DNA of 64,000 nt. Source: Larkinella bovis (lineage in GTDB: Bacteria; Bacteroidota; Bacteroidia; Cytophagales; Spirosomataceae). The notes beneath the pieces were generated by a model. That model was given only the letters and a program-made list of their open reading frames with translations, ran no database searches and was not told the DNA's origin. The stretch lies in contig NZ_JBHSMA010000002.1 of the NCBI RefSeq assembly GCF_042655385.1, positions 744,001 through 808,000 on the forward strand, read 5' to 3'. Each line of letters begins with the position of its first letter. Positions within the stretch are counted from its first letter, which is position 1. Of the stretch, positions 8,855-17,105 are shown piece after piece. A program made the translations under genes and the position numbers.

Positions 8855-9319
8855 ATGAAGCGAAAAATACTCATCGGACTTCTGATTGTCCTGGTTGGCA
8901 TTCAGTTTATCCGGCCGGCCCGGAACGAGGGCGTCGCCGATACTCCCCAGGACGTGACGCATTTTGTGAATGTGCCGCCGACGGTGATGACGACCCTGAA
9001 AACCGCCTGCTACGACTGTCATTCCGACAAAACCGCCTATCCCTGGTATACCCACATCAATCCTATCGGTTTGTGGCTCGGGAATCACGTGAAGGAAGGA
9101 AAGGCCGAACTTAATTTTTCCAATTTTGCCCAGTACGACCGGAAACGGATGGATCATAAACTGGAAGAAGTGGCCGAGGAAATTGAAGAAAACCACATGC
9201 CGTTGTCGTCGTACCTGATCATGCACGAGGAGGCCAACTTGAGCGACGCCCAGAAGCAGGAGATCATCGAATGGGTCAAAACCGAACGCGCCAAACTCGG
9301 GGTGGAACCCGAACCTTGA
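8855..9319 (+). CDS. Membrane-anchored haem-binding domain protein
   Basis: The 154-residue protein has an N-terminal hydrophobic signal anchor (residues 3-19) and one c-type haem motif CYDCH (residues ~52-56) in the context TACYDCHSDKTAYPWY. That context is characteristic of the haem_bd family found widely in Bacteroidota. The conserved W/Y-rich segment and the C-terminal helix (LSDAQKQEIIEWVK) also match. The haem should be attached on the periplasmic side. Its electron partner is unknown. It is bounded by the clpP terminator upstream and a hairpin downstream, so it is probably an independent gene lodged between clpP and clpX. Confidence 0.85.
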   Translation: MKRKILIGLLIVLVGIQFIRPARNEGVADTPQDVTHFVNVPPTVMTTLKTACYDCHSDKTAYPWYTHINPIGLWLGNHVKEGKAELNFSNFAQYDRKRMDHKLEEVAEEIEENHMPLSSYLIMHEEANLSDAQKQEIIEWVKTERAKLGVEPEP

Positions 9320-9348
9320 AAACCGCTTGAAAAAAAAAGCCACCGCCG

Positions 9349-9375
9349 GTTTTTCTTTTTCGGGAAAACCGGCTC
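9349..9375. terminator. Hairpin after the haem-binding gene
   Basis: GCCGGTTTT and AAAACCGGC form a 9-bp stem. A T-tract is present only on the minus strand (opposite the A9 run before the hairpin), so termination on the plus strand is uncertain. Confidence 0.4.
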
Positions 9376-9458
9376 ATTCTGACGCCACAACGGCACTTTT
9401 TTTCGGAGCGCCCGCCAAGGGCCCAATAAAGTGTAAAAACCGCAACCAAAATTTATAG

Positions 9459-9466
9459 TATATTTG
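9459..9466 (+). promoter_or_regulatory. Candidate -7 box for clpX
   Basis: TATATTTG matches TAnnTTTG and lies about 105 bases upstream of the clpX ATG. No convincing TTG is found 20 bases upstream. Confidence 0.3.
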
Positions 9467-9570
9467 TCTGGATACGATTTCGGGCTCCAGAGAAATCCTG
9501 CTTTTATTGGTTGTGCCGGAAACCGGCAACGGAAATCCAAACGAGACTCATACCGTTTAGAAAAATTTAT

Positions 9571-10806
9571 ATGCCACAAGTGAGCTGTTCGTTCTGCGGA
9601 CGACGGAAAAACGAGGTGACACTCCTGCTTTCGGGCATCGACGCCCATATTTGTAACTTCTGCATCGAGCAGGGGCATCAGGTTGTTTTGGAAGAAACCC
9701 GCCCCAAGCGATCCAATCCGGAAGACCGCCCTACCTTCAATCTCATCAAACCGATGGAGATGAAGAAGTACCTCGATCAGTACATCATCGGGCAGGACGA
9801 AGCCAAAAAGGTGATGACCGTAGCCGTGTACAACCATTACAAACGGCTGATGCAACCGCCTTCCGACGACGAGATTCAGATCGAAAAATCCAATATCGTG
9901 ATGGTGGGCGATACGGGAACCGGAAAAACCTACCTGGCCCGGACCATCGCCAAGATTCTCCAGGTGCCCTTCTGCATCGCCGACGCTACCGTGATCACCG
10001 AAGCCGGTTACGTGGGCGAAGATGTGGAAACGATCCTGACGCGGTTGCTGCAGGCCGCCGATTATAACGTTGAAAATGCCGAGCGCGGCATTGTGTATAT
10101 CGATGAGATCGATAAAATTGCCCGGAAGTCCGACAATCCGTCGATCACCCGCGATGTAAGTGGCGAAGGCGTTCAGCAGGCCATGCTGAAACTGCTCGAA
10201 GGCTCAATTGTCAACGTGCCACCGCAGGGCGGACGCAAGCATCCCGATCAGCGGATGATTGCCCTCAATACCGAAAATATTCTGTTTATCTGCGGGGGGG
10301 CTTTCGACGGCATCGACCGGCACATTGGCAAACGCGTCAATGCCCGCCCTATCGGTTTTTCGGGCGACCGCCGGTTGAATCACACCCTGGAACGCTCCAA
10401 CCTGATGCGCCACGTTTCGGCCCAGGATCTGAAATCTTTCGGCCTGATTCCGGAACTGATCGGTCGTCTGCCGGTTTTGACGTATCTCGAACCGCTAAGC
10501 GCCGAAGCGCTGCGCCGGATTTTGACGGAACCCAAAAATGCAATTACGAAGCAGTACGCCAAGCTGTTTCAGATGGAAGATATCAAACTGCACTGGGACG
10601 ATTCGGCCCTTGATTACGTGGTCGATCAGGCAATGGTGTATAACCTCGGCGCCCGGGGTTTGCGGTCCATTTGCGAGTCGATCATCACCGATGCGATGTT
10701 CGAATTACCATCCGCCGATGGCATCCGGGAGTTGACCATCACCGGCGATTACGCCCGGGAAAAATTCGGGAAATCGTCCCTGCACGTGCTGCGCACAGCA
10801 GCCTGA
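9571..10806 (+). CDS. clpX: ATP-dependent Clp protease ATP-binding subunit ClpX
   Basis: 411 residues from the ATG at 9571 (MPQVSCSFCGRRKNEV); a longer reading frame starts 60 bases upstream but lacks conservation. The N-terminal zinc-binding domain has Cys pairs CSFC and CNFC. The AAA+ core has a Walker A of GDTGTGKT (Lys119; the usual form is GPTGSGKT), a GYVGED pore loop, Walker B IVYIDEID, and sensor and C-terminal domains. It unfolds tagged substrates and threads them into ClpP. It is full length for the family and is followed by a 14-bp perfect hairpin. Confidence 0.95.
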   Translation: MPQVSCSFCGRRKNEVTLLLSGIDAHICNFCIEQGHQVVLEETRPKRSNPEDRPTFNLIKPMEMKKYLDQYIIGQDEAKKVMTVAVYNHYKRLMQPPSDDEIQIEKSNIVMVGDTGTGKTYLARTIAKILQVPFCIADATVITEAGYVGEDVETILTRLLQAADYNVENAERGIVYIDEIDKIARKSDNPSITRDVSGEGVQQAMLKLLEGSIVNVPPQGGRKHPDQRMIALNTENILFICGGAFDGIDRHIGKRVNARPIGFSGDRRLNHTLERSNLMRHVSAQDLKSFGLIPELIGRLPVLTYLEPLSAEALRRILTEPKNAITKQYAKLFQMEDIKLHWDDSALDYVVDQAMVYNLGARGLRSICESIITDAMFELPSADGIRELTITGDYAREKFGKSSLHVLRTAA

Positions 10807-10810
10807 TCCG

Positions 10811-10854
10811 ATGCGCAGAACGGGTCCGGCCCGTTCTGCGCATTCAGATTTTTT
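10811..10854 (+). terminator. Rho-independent terminator after clpX
   Basis: ATGCGCAGAACGGG (10811-10824) pairs perfectly over 14 bp with 10830-10843 around TCCGG; six Ts follow at 10849-10854. Confidence 0.85.
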
Positions 10855-10939
10855 CGGGAAAACGAACAAATACGGTTTTACACAGTTTTTGCATACGAAG
10901 CAACCTTCATGCTTCCTTCGAAACTCAATTGTATCCCGT

Positions 10940-11569
10940 ATGAAAACCTGTTTCCGAAACGTGTTTTACGCGTTGATCGCCACGCTTCTGTTCAACGCCT
11001 GTAGCCGTCCCTACGCTACGTATCAAAAAATGCCGGTCGAGCATTTTGCCAGCCAGAAACGCAACGTCGCCACCACACTCCCCGTCGAAACGGTTGCTGA
11101 GGCCGTAACGCCGGAAGCGGTTCTGGAACCTTCAACACCTTCGCCCACCCTGACGACGGTGGCTACTACACCATCACCAGCCGCCGAAGTTGCGAAAGCG
11201 CAGCAGGCCGTCGATCAGGTGGTAGCCAGCAGCACCAACAAGGTCGTTAACAACAAACTGCAAAAAAGCATGGCCCGCATCCAGGCGATGCTGGGTTCGT
11301 CGAGCGATCAGAAAGCGGAACAGGCCAAAGTCGCCAGAAAACACAACCTGGCCGAGCGGCTGATGCTGAAAAATGTCGACAAAAAAATCAAACGGGCCCT
11401 GGCTCCCCATAACCCCAATGCTCCCAAAGCCGTCAATATCATCGTGACGATCGGCGCCCTAGTCGCCCTGATCGGGTTGGTTGTTCTGCTGGCCACCACC
11501 TCGGATGCCATTGGAACTACCTTGTTGCTGGTGGGGCTGATCCTGCTGCTGGTAGGCTTGATTGTCTGA
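10940..11569 (+). CDS. Lipoprotein with C-terminal transmembrane segments, paralogue 1
   Basis: 209 residues from the ATG at 10940 (MKTCFRNVFYALIATLLFNAC). The signal peptide ends in a lipobox (LLFNAC, Cys21), followed by SRPYATYQKMPVEHF, a motif shared almost unchanged with the next gene. The middle is Ala/Thr/Pro-rich and low complexity, then comes a basic amphipathic stretch (KHNLAERLMLKNVDKKIKRAL). The end has two hydrophobic helices (~160-180 and ~185-208). The combination of a lipid anchor and C-terminal membrane helices is unusual. I do not recognise a functional domain. An earlier in-frame start at 10811 lies in the clpX terminator and is rejected. Confidence 0.75.
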   Translation: MKTCFRNVFYALIATLLFNACSRPYATYQKMPVEHFASQKRNVATTLPVETVAEAVTPEAVLEPSTPSPTLTTVATTPSPAAEVAKAQQAVDQVVASSTNKVVNNKLQKSMARIQAMLGSSSDQKAEQAKVARKHNLAERLMLKNVDKKIKRALAPHNPNAPKAVNIIVTIGALVALIGLVVLLATTSDAIGTTLLLVGLILLLVGLIV

Positions 11570-11580
11570 TGAACGTCCTG

Positions 11581-11606
11581 AACCCGGTTCAGAAAACCGG
11601 GTTTCT
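11581..11606 (+). terminator. Hairpin between the two lipoprotein paralogues
   Basis: AACCCGGTT (11581-11589) pairs with AACCGGGTT (11595-11603); only a short T stretch follows. The two paralogues probably have separate transcripts. Confidence 0.55.
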
Positions 11607-11783
11607 GGCCTGATTTGACGCAAAATGACCTTTTTTAAGTGCGGTTAATAAAAAAAGCGCCTTGTCGATCGACTTTTGCGTAAAAAAAAGGGCCAAGTTT
11701 TGCAGGGATGCCAATCATTCTGCTTTTTTGCCCTTAGTTACAACGAATACACATAACTAATCTAAATCTCCACTTCAAATTAC

Positions 11784-12428
11784 ATGAGAACACTTTCCAA
11801 ACTGGCAGTGTATTCACTGCTGACGTCCGTCTTGTTCAGTGCTTGTAGTCGTCCCTATGCCACCTATCAGAAAATGCCGGTCGAACGCTTTGGCAGCCGT
11901 CAGGAGGTTTCGGCCCCCCAGGTCGTTTCGACTCCTTCGGAAAGCGTAGCTGCGGTGACGGAAGAAACACCGGCTTTAACGCCCGCTGAACAGGCAACTC
12001 CGCTGACGACCGCGGCTGCCCTCAAAAATGTTGAACAGAAATTGCAGGAAGTGGTCGCCCGTAAAGATAACCAGCTGGCAGGAAACAAGCGGGTGGAAAA
12101 ACGCATGGCCCGCATCCAGAATCTGTTAGCGGAAGCCAGCACGAAAGCCGCATCAGCCGACAAAACGACGGCTTCGACGACGACCGCCAAGCATAAAATG
12201 AATCTGGCGGAGCGGATGATGATGAAGAAAATCGACAAAAAGATAAAAAATACGCTGGCTCCGGATGAGGCCAAAGCCATGAGCCGGACCCTGCGGGCCG
12301 GGATCATTTTGGGCGTTGTCGGCTTAATTTTGACCATTTTAGGGATCCCGGTATTATCCTTAATCGGTCTTCTGATGCTGATCGCCGGTTTGGTGCTGAT
12401 TCTGGTCGACGTGCTCGCCCAGGCCTAA
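11784..12428 (+). CDS. Lipoprotein with C-terminal transmembrane segments, paralogue 2
   Basis: The 214-residue protein is a tandem paralogue of the preceding gene: lipobox LFSAC, then SRPYATYQKMPVERF, a variable Ala/Thr-rich linker, then MNLAERMMMKKIDKKIKNTL. Two hydrophobic helices close it (RAGIILGVVGLILTILGIPV and a second to the end). The paralogues share both ends and differ in the middle, which suggests the conserved anchor and basic helix matter and the linker is a spacer. No known domain was recognised. Family searches in other Cytophagales would show whether the pair is lineage specific. Confidence 0.8.
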   Translation: MRTLSKLAVYSLLTSVLFSACSRPYATYQKMPVERFGSRQEVSAPQVVSTPSESVAAVTEETPALTPAEQATPLTTAAALKNVEQKLQEVVARKDNQLAGNKRVEKRMARIQNLLAEASTKAASADKTTASTTTAKHKMNLAERMMMKKIDKKIKNTLAPDEAKAMSRTLRAGIILGVVGLILTILGIPVLSLIGLLMLIAGLVLILVDVLAQA

Positions 12429-12470
12429 CCAACAGGACCTTTTCCGGGATGTTTTCCGGAACAGCATCTT

Positions 12471-12520
12471 TATGGCGTAGCCATCAGTTTCGTGACTGGT
12501 GGCTACGCCAAACTGTTTTT
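12471..12520 (+). terminator. Strong Rho-independent terminator after paralogue 2
   Basis: TGGCGTAGCCA (12473-12483) pairs with TGGCTACGCCA (12500-12510), and the stem continues inward (ATCAGT with ACTGGT). TTTTT at 12516-12520 follows. Confidence 0.85.
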
Positions 12521-12566
12521 AACCAGTGTGGTTTTTAGAATAAACCACTTTTAAAGCCATTGAAAC

Positions 12567-13295
12567 ATGCGTAATAAACCCGTTATAGTGCTGCTCCACG
12601 GTCATGGCGTCAATGCCTCCATCTGGGATGCGCTTCAGGCAAGCCTGTCCGGCGATTACAGCGTTGTAAAACCTGACTTTTCGGCGCAAACCCACCACGA
12701 AACCATTGAAGCATACGCTGAGGATTTATTCAGCCAACTGCGGGCTGCCGAGGTACAAGCGTGCGTGCTGGTGGGGCATTCGATGGGCGGTTATATCGCT
12801 CTGGCGTTTGCCGAACAACACCCGGATCTGGTTCGGGGCCTGGTGCTGCTCAACTCGACGGCCTTTGCCGATACCGACGAAAAAAAACAGGCCCGGCAGA
12901 AAACCGTCGAATCCCTGCAGGAGAAGGGAACCGCGCCGTTTATCGAACAAACTGTACCGAAAATGTTTGGCGAACGCTTTGGCCAGAACCGGGCCGACGA
13001 AGTACAAAAGTACGTATCGCAGTTCTCAACCCTGCCAACAGAGGCTCTCATTGCGGGGGTGAAATCAATTGCCGCCCGGCCTGATCGGGTAGCGGTTTTG
13101 CAAAAAGCAACGTTTCCGGTTTTGCTTATTGCCGGTCAGCAGGACCAGCTCGTGCCGTTCGATAAAAGCCAGGAACTGTTCGACCAGGTGCCACAAGCGG
13201 AAACGGTTGTCCTGAAAAACGCCGGTCACCTGGGGGTGATCGAAAGCCCGGAAGAGGTGACTAAAGCCATTCAGGACTTTATCGGTAAAGTATAA
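12567..13295 (+). CDS. Alpha/beta-fold hydrolase
   Basis: 242 residues. The oxyanion HG motif (LLHGHG, residues 9-14), the nucleophile elbow GHSMG (Ser72), an acid in the GQQDQLVP loop and a late histidine in NAGHLG make a complete triad. The length suits a compact esterase or C-C hydrolase such as MhpC/BioH-type proteins. No signal peptide, so cytoplasmic. It sits alone between strong terminators, so the context does not help name a substrate. Confidence 0.85.
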   Translation: MRNKPVIVLLHGHGVNASIWDALQASLSGDYSVVKPDFSAQTHHETIEAYAEDLFSQLRAAEVQACVLVGHSMGGYIALAFAEQHPDLVRGLVLLNSTAFADTDEKKQARQKTVESLQEKGTAPFIEQTVPKMFGERFGQNRADEVQKYVSQFSTLPTEALIAGVKSIAARPDRVAVLQKATFPVLLIAGQQDQLVPFDKSQELFDQVPQAETVVLKNAGHLGVIESPEEVTKAIQDFIGKV

Positions 13296-13427
13296 GACCT
13301 GATGGATTTGCATTCAATAACCGCCGGAATGGCTCTTTAGCAGCTCGGCATGAAACCGGGTGTGCTACCTGATGCCTGGATGAACAATCGTTTTAACGGT
13401 TTGGTTACCAGTTGGTTTCTCTTCTAC

Positions 13428-13447
13428 CCCACAGCTTTAGCTGTGGG
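13428..13447. repeat. REP-like palindrome
   Basis: CCCACAGCT and AGCTGTGGG pair perfectly around TT. GC-rich short hairpins of this kind resemble REP elements or ends of IS200/IS605-type elements. No transposase is nearby, so it could be an isolated copy. Confidence 0.5.
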
Positions 13448-13501
13448 CTGATACAGGGCCTGTTGGGTAGTTATTGCATGGAAATCAATAAACCGGGTAG
13501 G

Positions 13502-13535
13502 AAAAGCGGTGTTGGGGGAGCCCGGCACCGCTTTT
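13502..13535. terminator. Bidirectional terminator-like hairpin
   Basis: AAAAGCGGTG (13502-13511) and CACCGCTTTT (13526-13535) form a perfect 10-bp stem with A- and T-tracts on either side. It would end the upstream hydrolase transcript. Confidence 0.7.
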
Positions 13536-13651
13536 GCGTTAGGGATTCCAAAGCCAGAATACGACCCGGAACGGGTTAACCGAAAAATAAATCATCGGGC
13601 TGATCCTTTGGGATTTACCGTACATTGGGCGCCGAAATAAACAGCAAACCG

Positions 13652-14854
13652 ATGACGGAAGTCCTAATGAACGATATGCCCCTACGCACCAAACGCCTGC
13701 CCACTGTCGCCGATGTCGAGCGCATTGGTGCGCTGAGTGATCCGGTGGTTCGGAATTTACAGATTACCCACTGTTACCATGAGTTATCAGCGGCCTTCGC
13801 CGAACGAGCGGGCGACGGAGCCAACTGGTGTACTTTTGCAACCTGGGCCTCCAAACAGGCAGGCCAGACGATTCGCCGGGAAGACGCAGTCCGCGAACTG
13901 GAAGCCCGCTTGCGGATTCAGTCGGAAGCCGGGGAAGCCATCCGGAAACTGGTTGAACTGGTCCGCCGACTGGGCGCCAGACAGCATCCGGACACCATTC
14001 GGAAACTCATCTGGGACCGTGTGGTGGTGTCGGCCCTGAACCGCGCCAGCGAAGCTGTCAGCCGGGGTAACCGCAAGGTTTTTGTGGAAATCGGCCGGGA
14101 GTTTGCCCGCTTTATGGCGGTTTGCGGGGCCGATACAACGTATACGGTGGAGAATCTCAACCGGTTTTTACAGAGTCTCAAACCGGGAAGCCCGCCCGAC
14201 GGTCAGCAGTATCTCCGTGAGGCCTTTACGGCCTACTACCACTCTTTTTTTGAAGATGATCCGAAAAAACGGGCGGAGTTGCAGTTGCTGGCAAACCTGG
14301 AAATCGGTTTTCACGAACAGACGCGCCTGCAGCCCGAAATTGCCGAATCGCTCGACCTCGCCCCGGTCGATCCGGCGGTGTTGAAAAAACAACTGCTCGA
14401 CCTGATTTTTCCGGCGGATAGCTGGCTGTTGCGGGGACGGCTTTTATTCCTGGATGTGTTCGGTCAAATCGCACCGCTCGACCGGGCTATCGAAGCCCTG
14501 GTGGAACTGCTGCACCGGCAGATTCGGTTGGTGGTGACCGAGCAATTGATGACGATGAGTTTTCCGCCGGATGTCCGGTTGCGGTTGGGTCGGGATCTGA
14601 CCGTCGGATTTCCGGCTTCCCTGCGCCTGATCACCAATGCAGACCTGCACGAACTGCTGCTGCAAATCGATCCAACGGTCAATAGTTTGCTGGAAACCGG
14701 CGCGGTCGACTGGGCCGATTTGCCGGAGCGTATCCACTATATTGCGGATTTGTTCCGCTGTTACCACGAGGTAAAAGACCTGTTCGAAGCTCCTTTTTCA
14801 CCGGAACAAATCGTGGCTTTAACCGCAGACCGGAAACCGGACGGTCGGCTTTGA
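13652..14854 (+). CDS. Conserved protein of unknown function (~400 residues)
   Basis: 400 residues from the ATG at 13652; an ATG at 13667 (MNDMPL) is also possible and has GGAAG upstream. I do not recognise a named family. Visible landmarks are an N-terminal segment with HCYHELS (residues ~40-46) and ANWCTFATWASKQAG (~57-71), an Arg/Glu-rich helical middle, and a C-terminal half with repeated leucine-rich helices. No signal peptide or membrane helix is obvious, so it is probably cytoplasmic and all-helical. The conserved His/Cys/Trp cluster near the N-terminus could be a binding site, but this is inference. It is followed by a strong terminator and is not clearly linked to the arg operon. Confidence 0.7.
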   Translation: MTEVLMNDMPLRTKRLPTVADVERIGALSDPVVRNLQITHCYHELSAAFAERAGDGANWCTFATWASKQAGQTIRREDAVRELEARLRIQSEAGEAIRKLVELVRRLGARQHPDTIRKLIWDRVVVSALNRASEAVSRGNRKVFVEIGREFARFMAVCGADTTYTVENLNRFLQSLKPGSPPDGQQYLREAFTAYYHSFFEDDPKKRAELQLLANLEIGFHEQTRLQPEIAESLDLAPVDPAVLKKQLLDLIFPADSWLLRGRLLFLDVFGQIAPLDRAIEALVELLHRQIRLVVTEQLMTMSFPPDVRLRLGRDLTVGFPASLRLITNADLHELLLQIDPTVNSLLETGAVDWADLPERIHYIADLFRCYHEVKDLFEAPFSPEQIVALTADRKPDGRL

Positions 14855-14880
14855 ACGTCTGCGCCCGGTTCTTGGTTATG

Positions 14881-14907
14881 AAAAAGCAGGCGGCTGGGCC
14901 TGCTTTT
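14881..14907. terminator. Rho-independent terminator
   Basis: AAAAAGCAGGC and GCCTGCTTTTT form a perfect 11-bp stem with a T-tract, closing the unknown-function gene before the arg operon. Confidence 0.9.
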
Positions 14908-15002
14908 TACATTTTTAGCAAAGATTTCCCGCCAGAATGCGTAAAATTGCAAGCTGAAAATCAAGTGCCTGAAATTCGTAATTCGTTTAATCCTGTTTCA
15001 AA

Positions 15003-16130
15003 ATGCTTTTCAACGTCTATCCGCTCTACGACATCGAACCCGTTCGGGCGCAGGGCAGCTATTTATGGGACACCAGGGGGGATCGTTACCTCGATTTGTA
15101 CGGTGGCCATGCGGTTATTTCGGTCGGTCACACGCATCCGAAATATGTCAGGGCACTGACGGAGCAATTGAACCGGATTTCCTTTTACTCCAATTCCGTC
15201 CGGATTCCGCAGCAGGAAGAACTGTCGGAAAAGCTGGGCGCTCTGTCGGGCTATCCGGACTATGCGCTGTTTCTTTGCAATTCGGGGGCCGAAGCCAACG
15301 AGAATGCCCTGAAACTGGCTTCGTTTCACACTGGCCGGAAAAAAGTGGTCGCGTTTAAAAAAGCGTTCCACGGCCGGACAGCCGGGGCGGTAGCGGCCAC
15401 GGATAACCCGGCGATTGTTGCGCCGGTCAATTACAACGAACACGTGTCGTTTCTGCCGTTCAACGATACCGAAGCCGCTCAGACCGGGATTACCGACGAA
15501 ACCTGCGCCGTGATTATCGAGGGCATTCAGGGCGTGGGCGGTATTCAGGTGGCAACCGACGAATTCCTCCGGGCCCTGCGCAAGAAATGCGACGAAACCG
15601 GTGCGGTTTTGATTCTGGACGGGGTGCAGTGCGGGTACGGCCGGTCGGGCAAGTTTTTCTCCCACCAGTTCAGTGGCATTACCCCGGACCTGATTTCGAT
15701 GGCGAAAGGTATGGGCAACGGTTTTCCGATTGGCGGGGTGCTGATTTCGCCCAAATTCAAAGCAAGCTACGGCTTGCTCGGGACGACGTTTGGGGGCAAT
15801 CACCTGGCCTGTACGGCCGGAATTGCGGTATTGGACATCATGAAGGAAGAAAACCTGATTGAGAATGCCGCCCAGATCGGGGCCTATGTCATGGACGGAA
15901 TTCGCCAGATTGGCGGTTATAAAGAGCTGCGGGGCCGGGGCCTGATGATCGGGATCGAATACGATTTTCCGGTCGAATCCCTGCGGAACACCCTGTTGTT
16001 CGAGCATCATATTTTTACGGGCGTTGCGGGCAAGCATACCATTCGGTTGTTGCCTTCGCTGGCACTGGGCCGCCAGGAGGTGGATGTTTTTCTGGAAGCC
16101 CTGAGCAAAGAAGTGCGCGTAATTTCGTAA
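15003..16130 (+). CDS. argD: Acetyl/succinyl-ornithine aminotransferase
   Basis: A 375-residue class-III PLP aminotransferase. The PLP lysine is in SMAKGMGNG (Lys235), and the LDGVQCGYGRSG segment carries the phosphate/ring contacts. It converts N-acyl-glutamate semialdehyde to N-acyl-ornithine in arginine synthesis. It is first in a three-gene operon: argF' begins 27 bp after its stop and argB overlaps argF'. The full set argC/argG/argH is not in the window. The acyl group (acetyl or succinyl) cannot be read from this gene alone. Confidence 0.92.
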   Translation: MLFNVYPLYDIEPVRAQGSYLWDTRGDRYLDLYGGHAVISVGHTHPKYVRALTEQLNRISFYSNSVRIPQQEELSEKLGALSGYPDYALFLCNSGAEANENALKLASFHTGRKKVVAFKKAFHGRTAGAVAATDNPAIVAPVNYNEHVSFLPFNDTEAAQTGITDETCAVIIEGIQGVGGIQVATDEFLRALRKKCDETGAVLILDGVQCGYGRSGKFFSHQFSGITPDLISMAKGMGNGFPIGGVLISPKFKASYGLLGTTFGGNHLACTAGIAVLDIMKEENLIENAAQIGAYVMDGIRQIGGYKELRGRGLMIGIEYDFPVESLRNTLLFEHHIFTGVAGKHTIRLLPSLALGRQEVDVFLEALSKEVRVIS

Positions 16131-16157
16131 CCGCTAACCCCGACTTTGCTACCTGAA

Positions 16158-17105
16158 ATGACCCATTTTGTAACGTACGACGACGTAACCGATTTGAATG
16201 CCCTCATTCAGGAGGGTTTGAATGCTAAACAGAATCCTTTTGCCGATCAGGCCCTGGGCCGTAACAAAACGATTGGCCTGATCTTCTTTAACTCCAGTTT
16301 GCGGACGCGGATGAGTACGCAGAAAGCCGCCCAGAACCTCGGGATGAACGTCATCACGATGAACGTCGGGCAGGATAGCTGGGGGCTGGAAATGGAAGAA
16401 GGCGTCATCATGAACGGCGATAAGGCCGAACACGTCAAGGAAGCAGCCGCCGTTGTCGGTAAATACTGCGATATGGTGGCTGTTCGGGCGTTTGCCGGTT
16501 TGAAAAACCGCGAACAGGATTACCAGGAAGTGGTTCTGAACCAGTTCAGAAAATACGCCGGAGTCCCCGTTATTAACCTTGAATCGGCCACGCGCCACCC
16601 GCTGCAATCGCTGGCGGATTGCATTACCATCGAAGAATTCAAGGTCCGGTCCCGCCCGAAAGTTGTGCTCACCTGGTTGCCGCACTTCAAACCACTGCCG
16701 CAGGCCGTCGCCAATTCGTTTTCCGAATGGATGAACCACCGGGATGTCGAATTTGTCATTGCCAATCCCGATGGCTACGATCTGGCCCCGGAATTTGTTG
16801 GAAAGGCCCGCGTGGTGCACAACCAGGACGAAGCGTTTGAAGGGGCTGATTTTATTTACGGAAAAAACTGGTCGTCGTACGAGCAGTACGGACAGGTGTT
16901 GACCCAGGACTCGTCCTGGATGGTGACGATGGACAAAATGCGGCTGACCGATAACGGCAAATTCATGCACTGCCTGCCGGTTCGGCGCAACATGAAAGTC
17001 ACCGATGAGGTACTGGATAGTCCACAATCGCTCGTGATCGAACAGGCCGCCAACCGCGAATGGTCGGCGCAGGCGGTGTTGAAAGGCGTATTGCAAAATT
17101 TATGA
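16158..17105 (+). CDS. argF': N-acetyl/N-succinyl-ornithine carbamoyltransferase
   Basis: 315 residues from the ATG at 16158; an in-frame TTG 12 bases earlier is less likely. Carbamoyl-phosphate binding motif FFNSSLRTR, HPLQSLAD and the C-terminal HCLPVRRN loop place it in the transcarbamylase family. The GQDSWGLEMEEGVIM region resembles the acyl-ornithine-specific branch described in Bacteroides fragilis and Xanthomonas rather than ordinary ArgF. It would carbamoylate N-acyl-ornithine. I cannot separate acetyl from succinyl specificity by eye. Its stop TGA overlaps the argB ATG (ATGA), indicating translational coupling. Confidence 0.9.
   Translation: MTHFVTYDDVTDLNALIQEGLNAKQNPFADQALGRNKTIGLIFFNSSLRTRMSTQKAAQNLGMNVITMNVGQDSWGLEMEEGVIMNGDKAEHVKEAAAVVGKYCDMVAVRAFAGLKNREQDYQEVVLNQFRKYAGVPVINLESATRHPLQSLADCITIEEFKVRSRPKVVLTWLPHFKPLPQAVANSFSEWMNHRDVEFVIANPDGYDLAPEFVGKARVVHNQDEAFEGADFIYGKNWSSYEQYGQVLTQDSSWMVTMDKMRLTDNGKFMHCLPVRRNMKVTDEVLDSPQSLVIEQAANREWSAQAVLKGVLQNL

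Larger units (their letters stand above)
13296..13651. other. Gene-free spacer with two hairpins
   Basis: No credible gene is seen in this 356-bp spacer. It holds a short REP-like palindrome (13428-13447) and a terminator-like hairpin (13502-13535). Confidence 0.6.
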
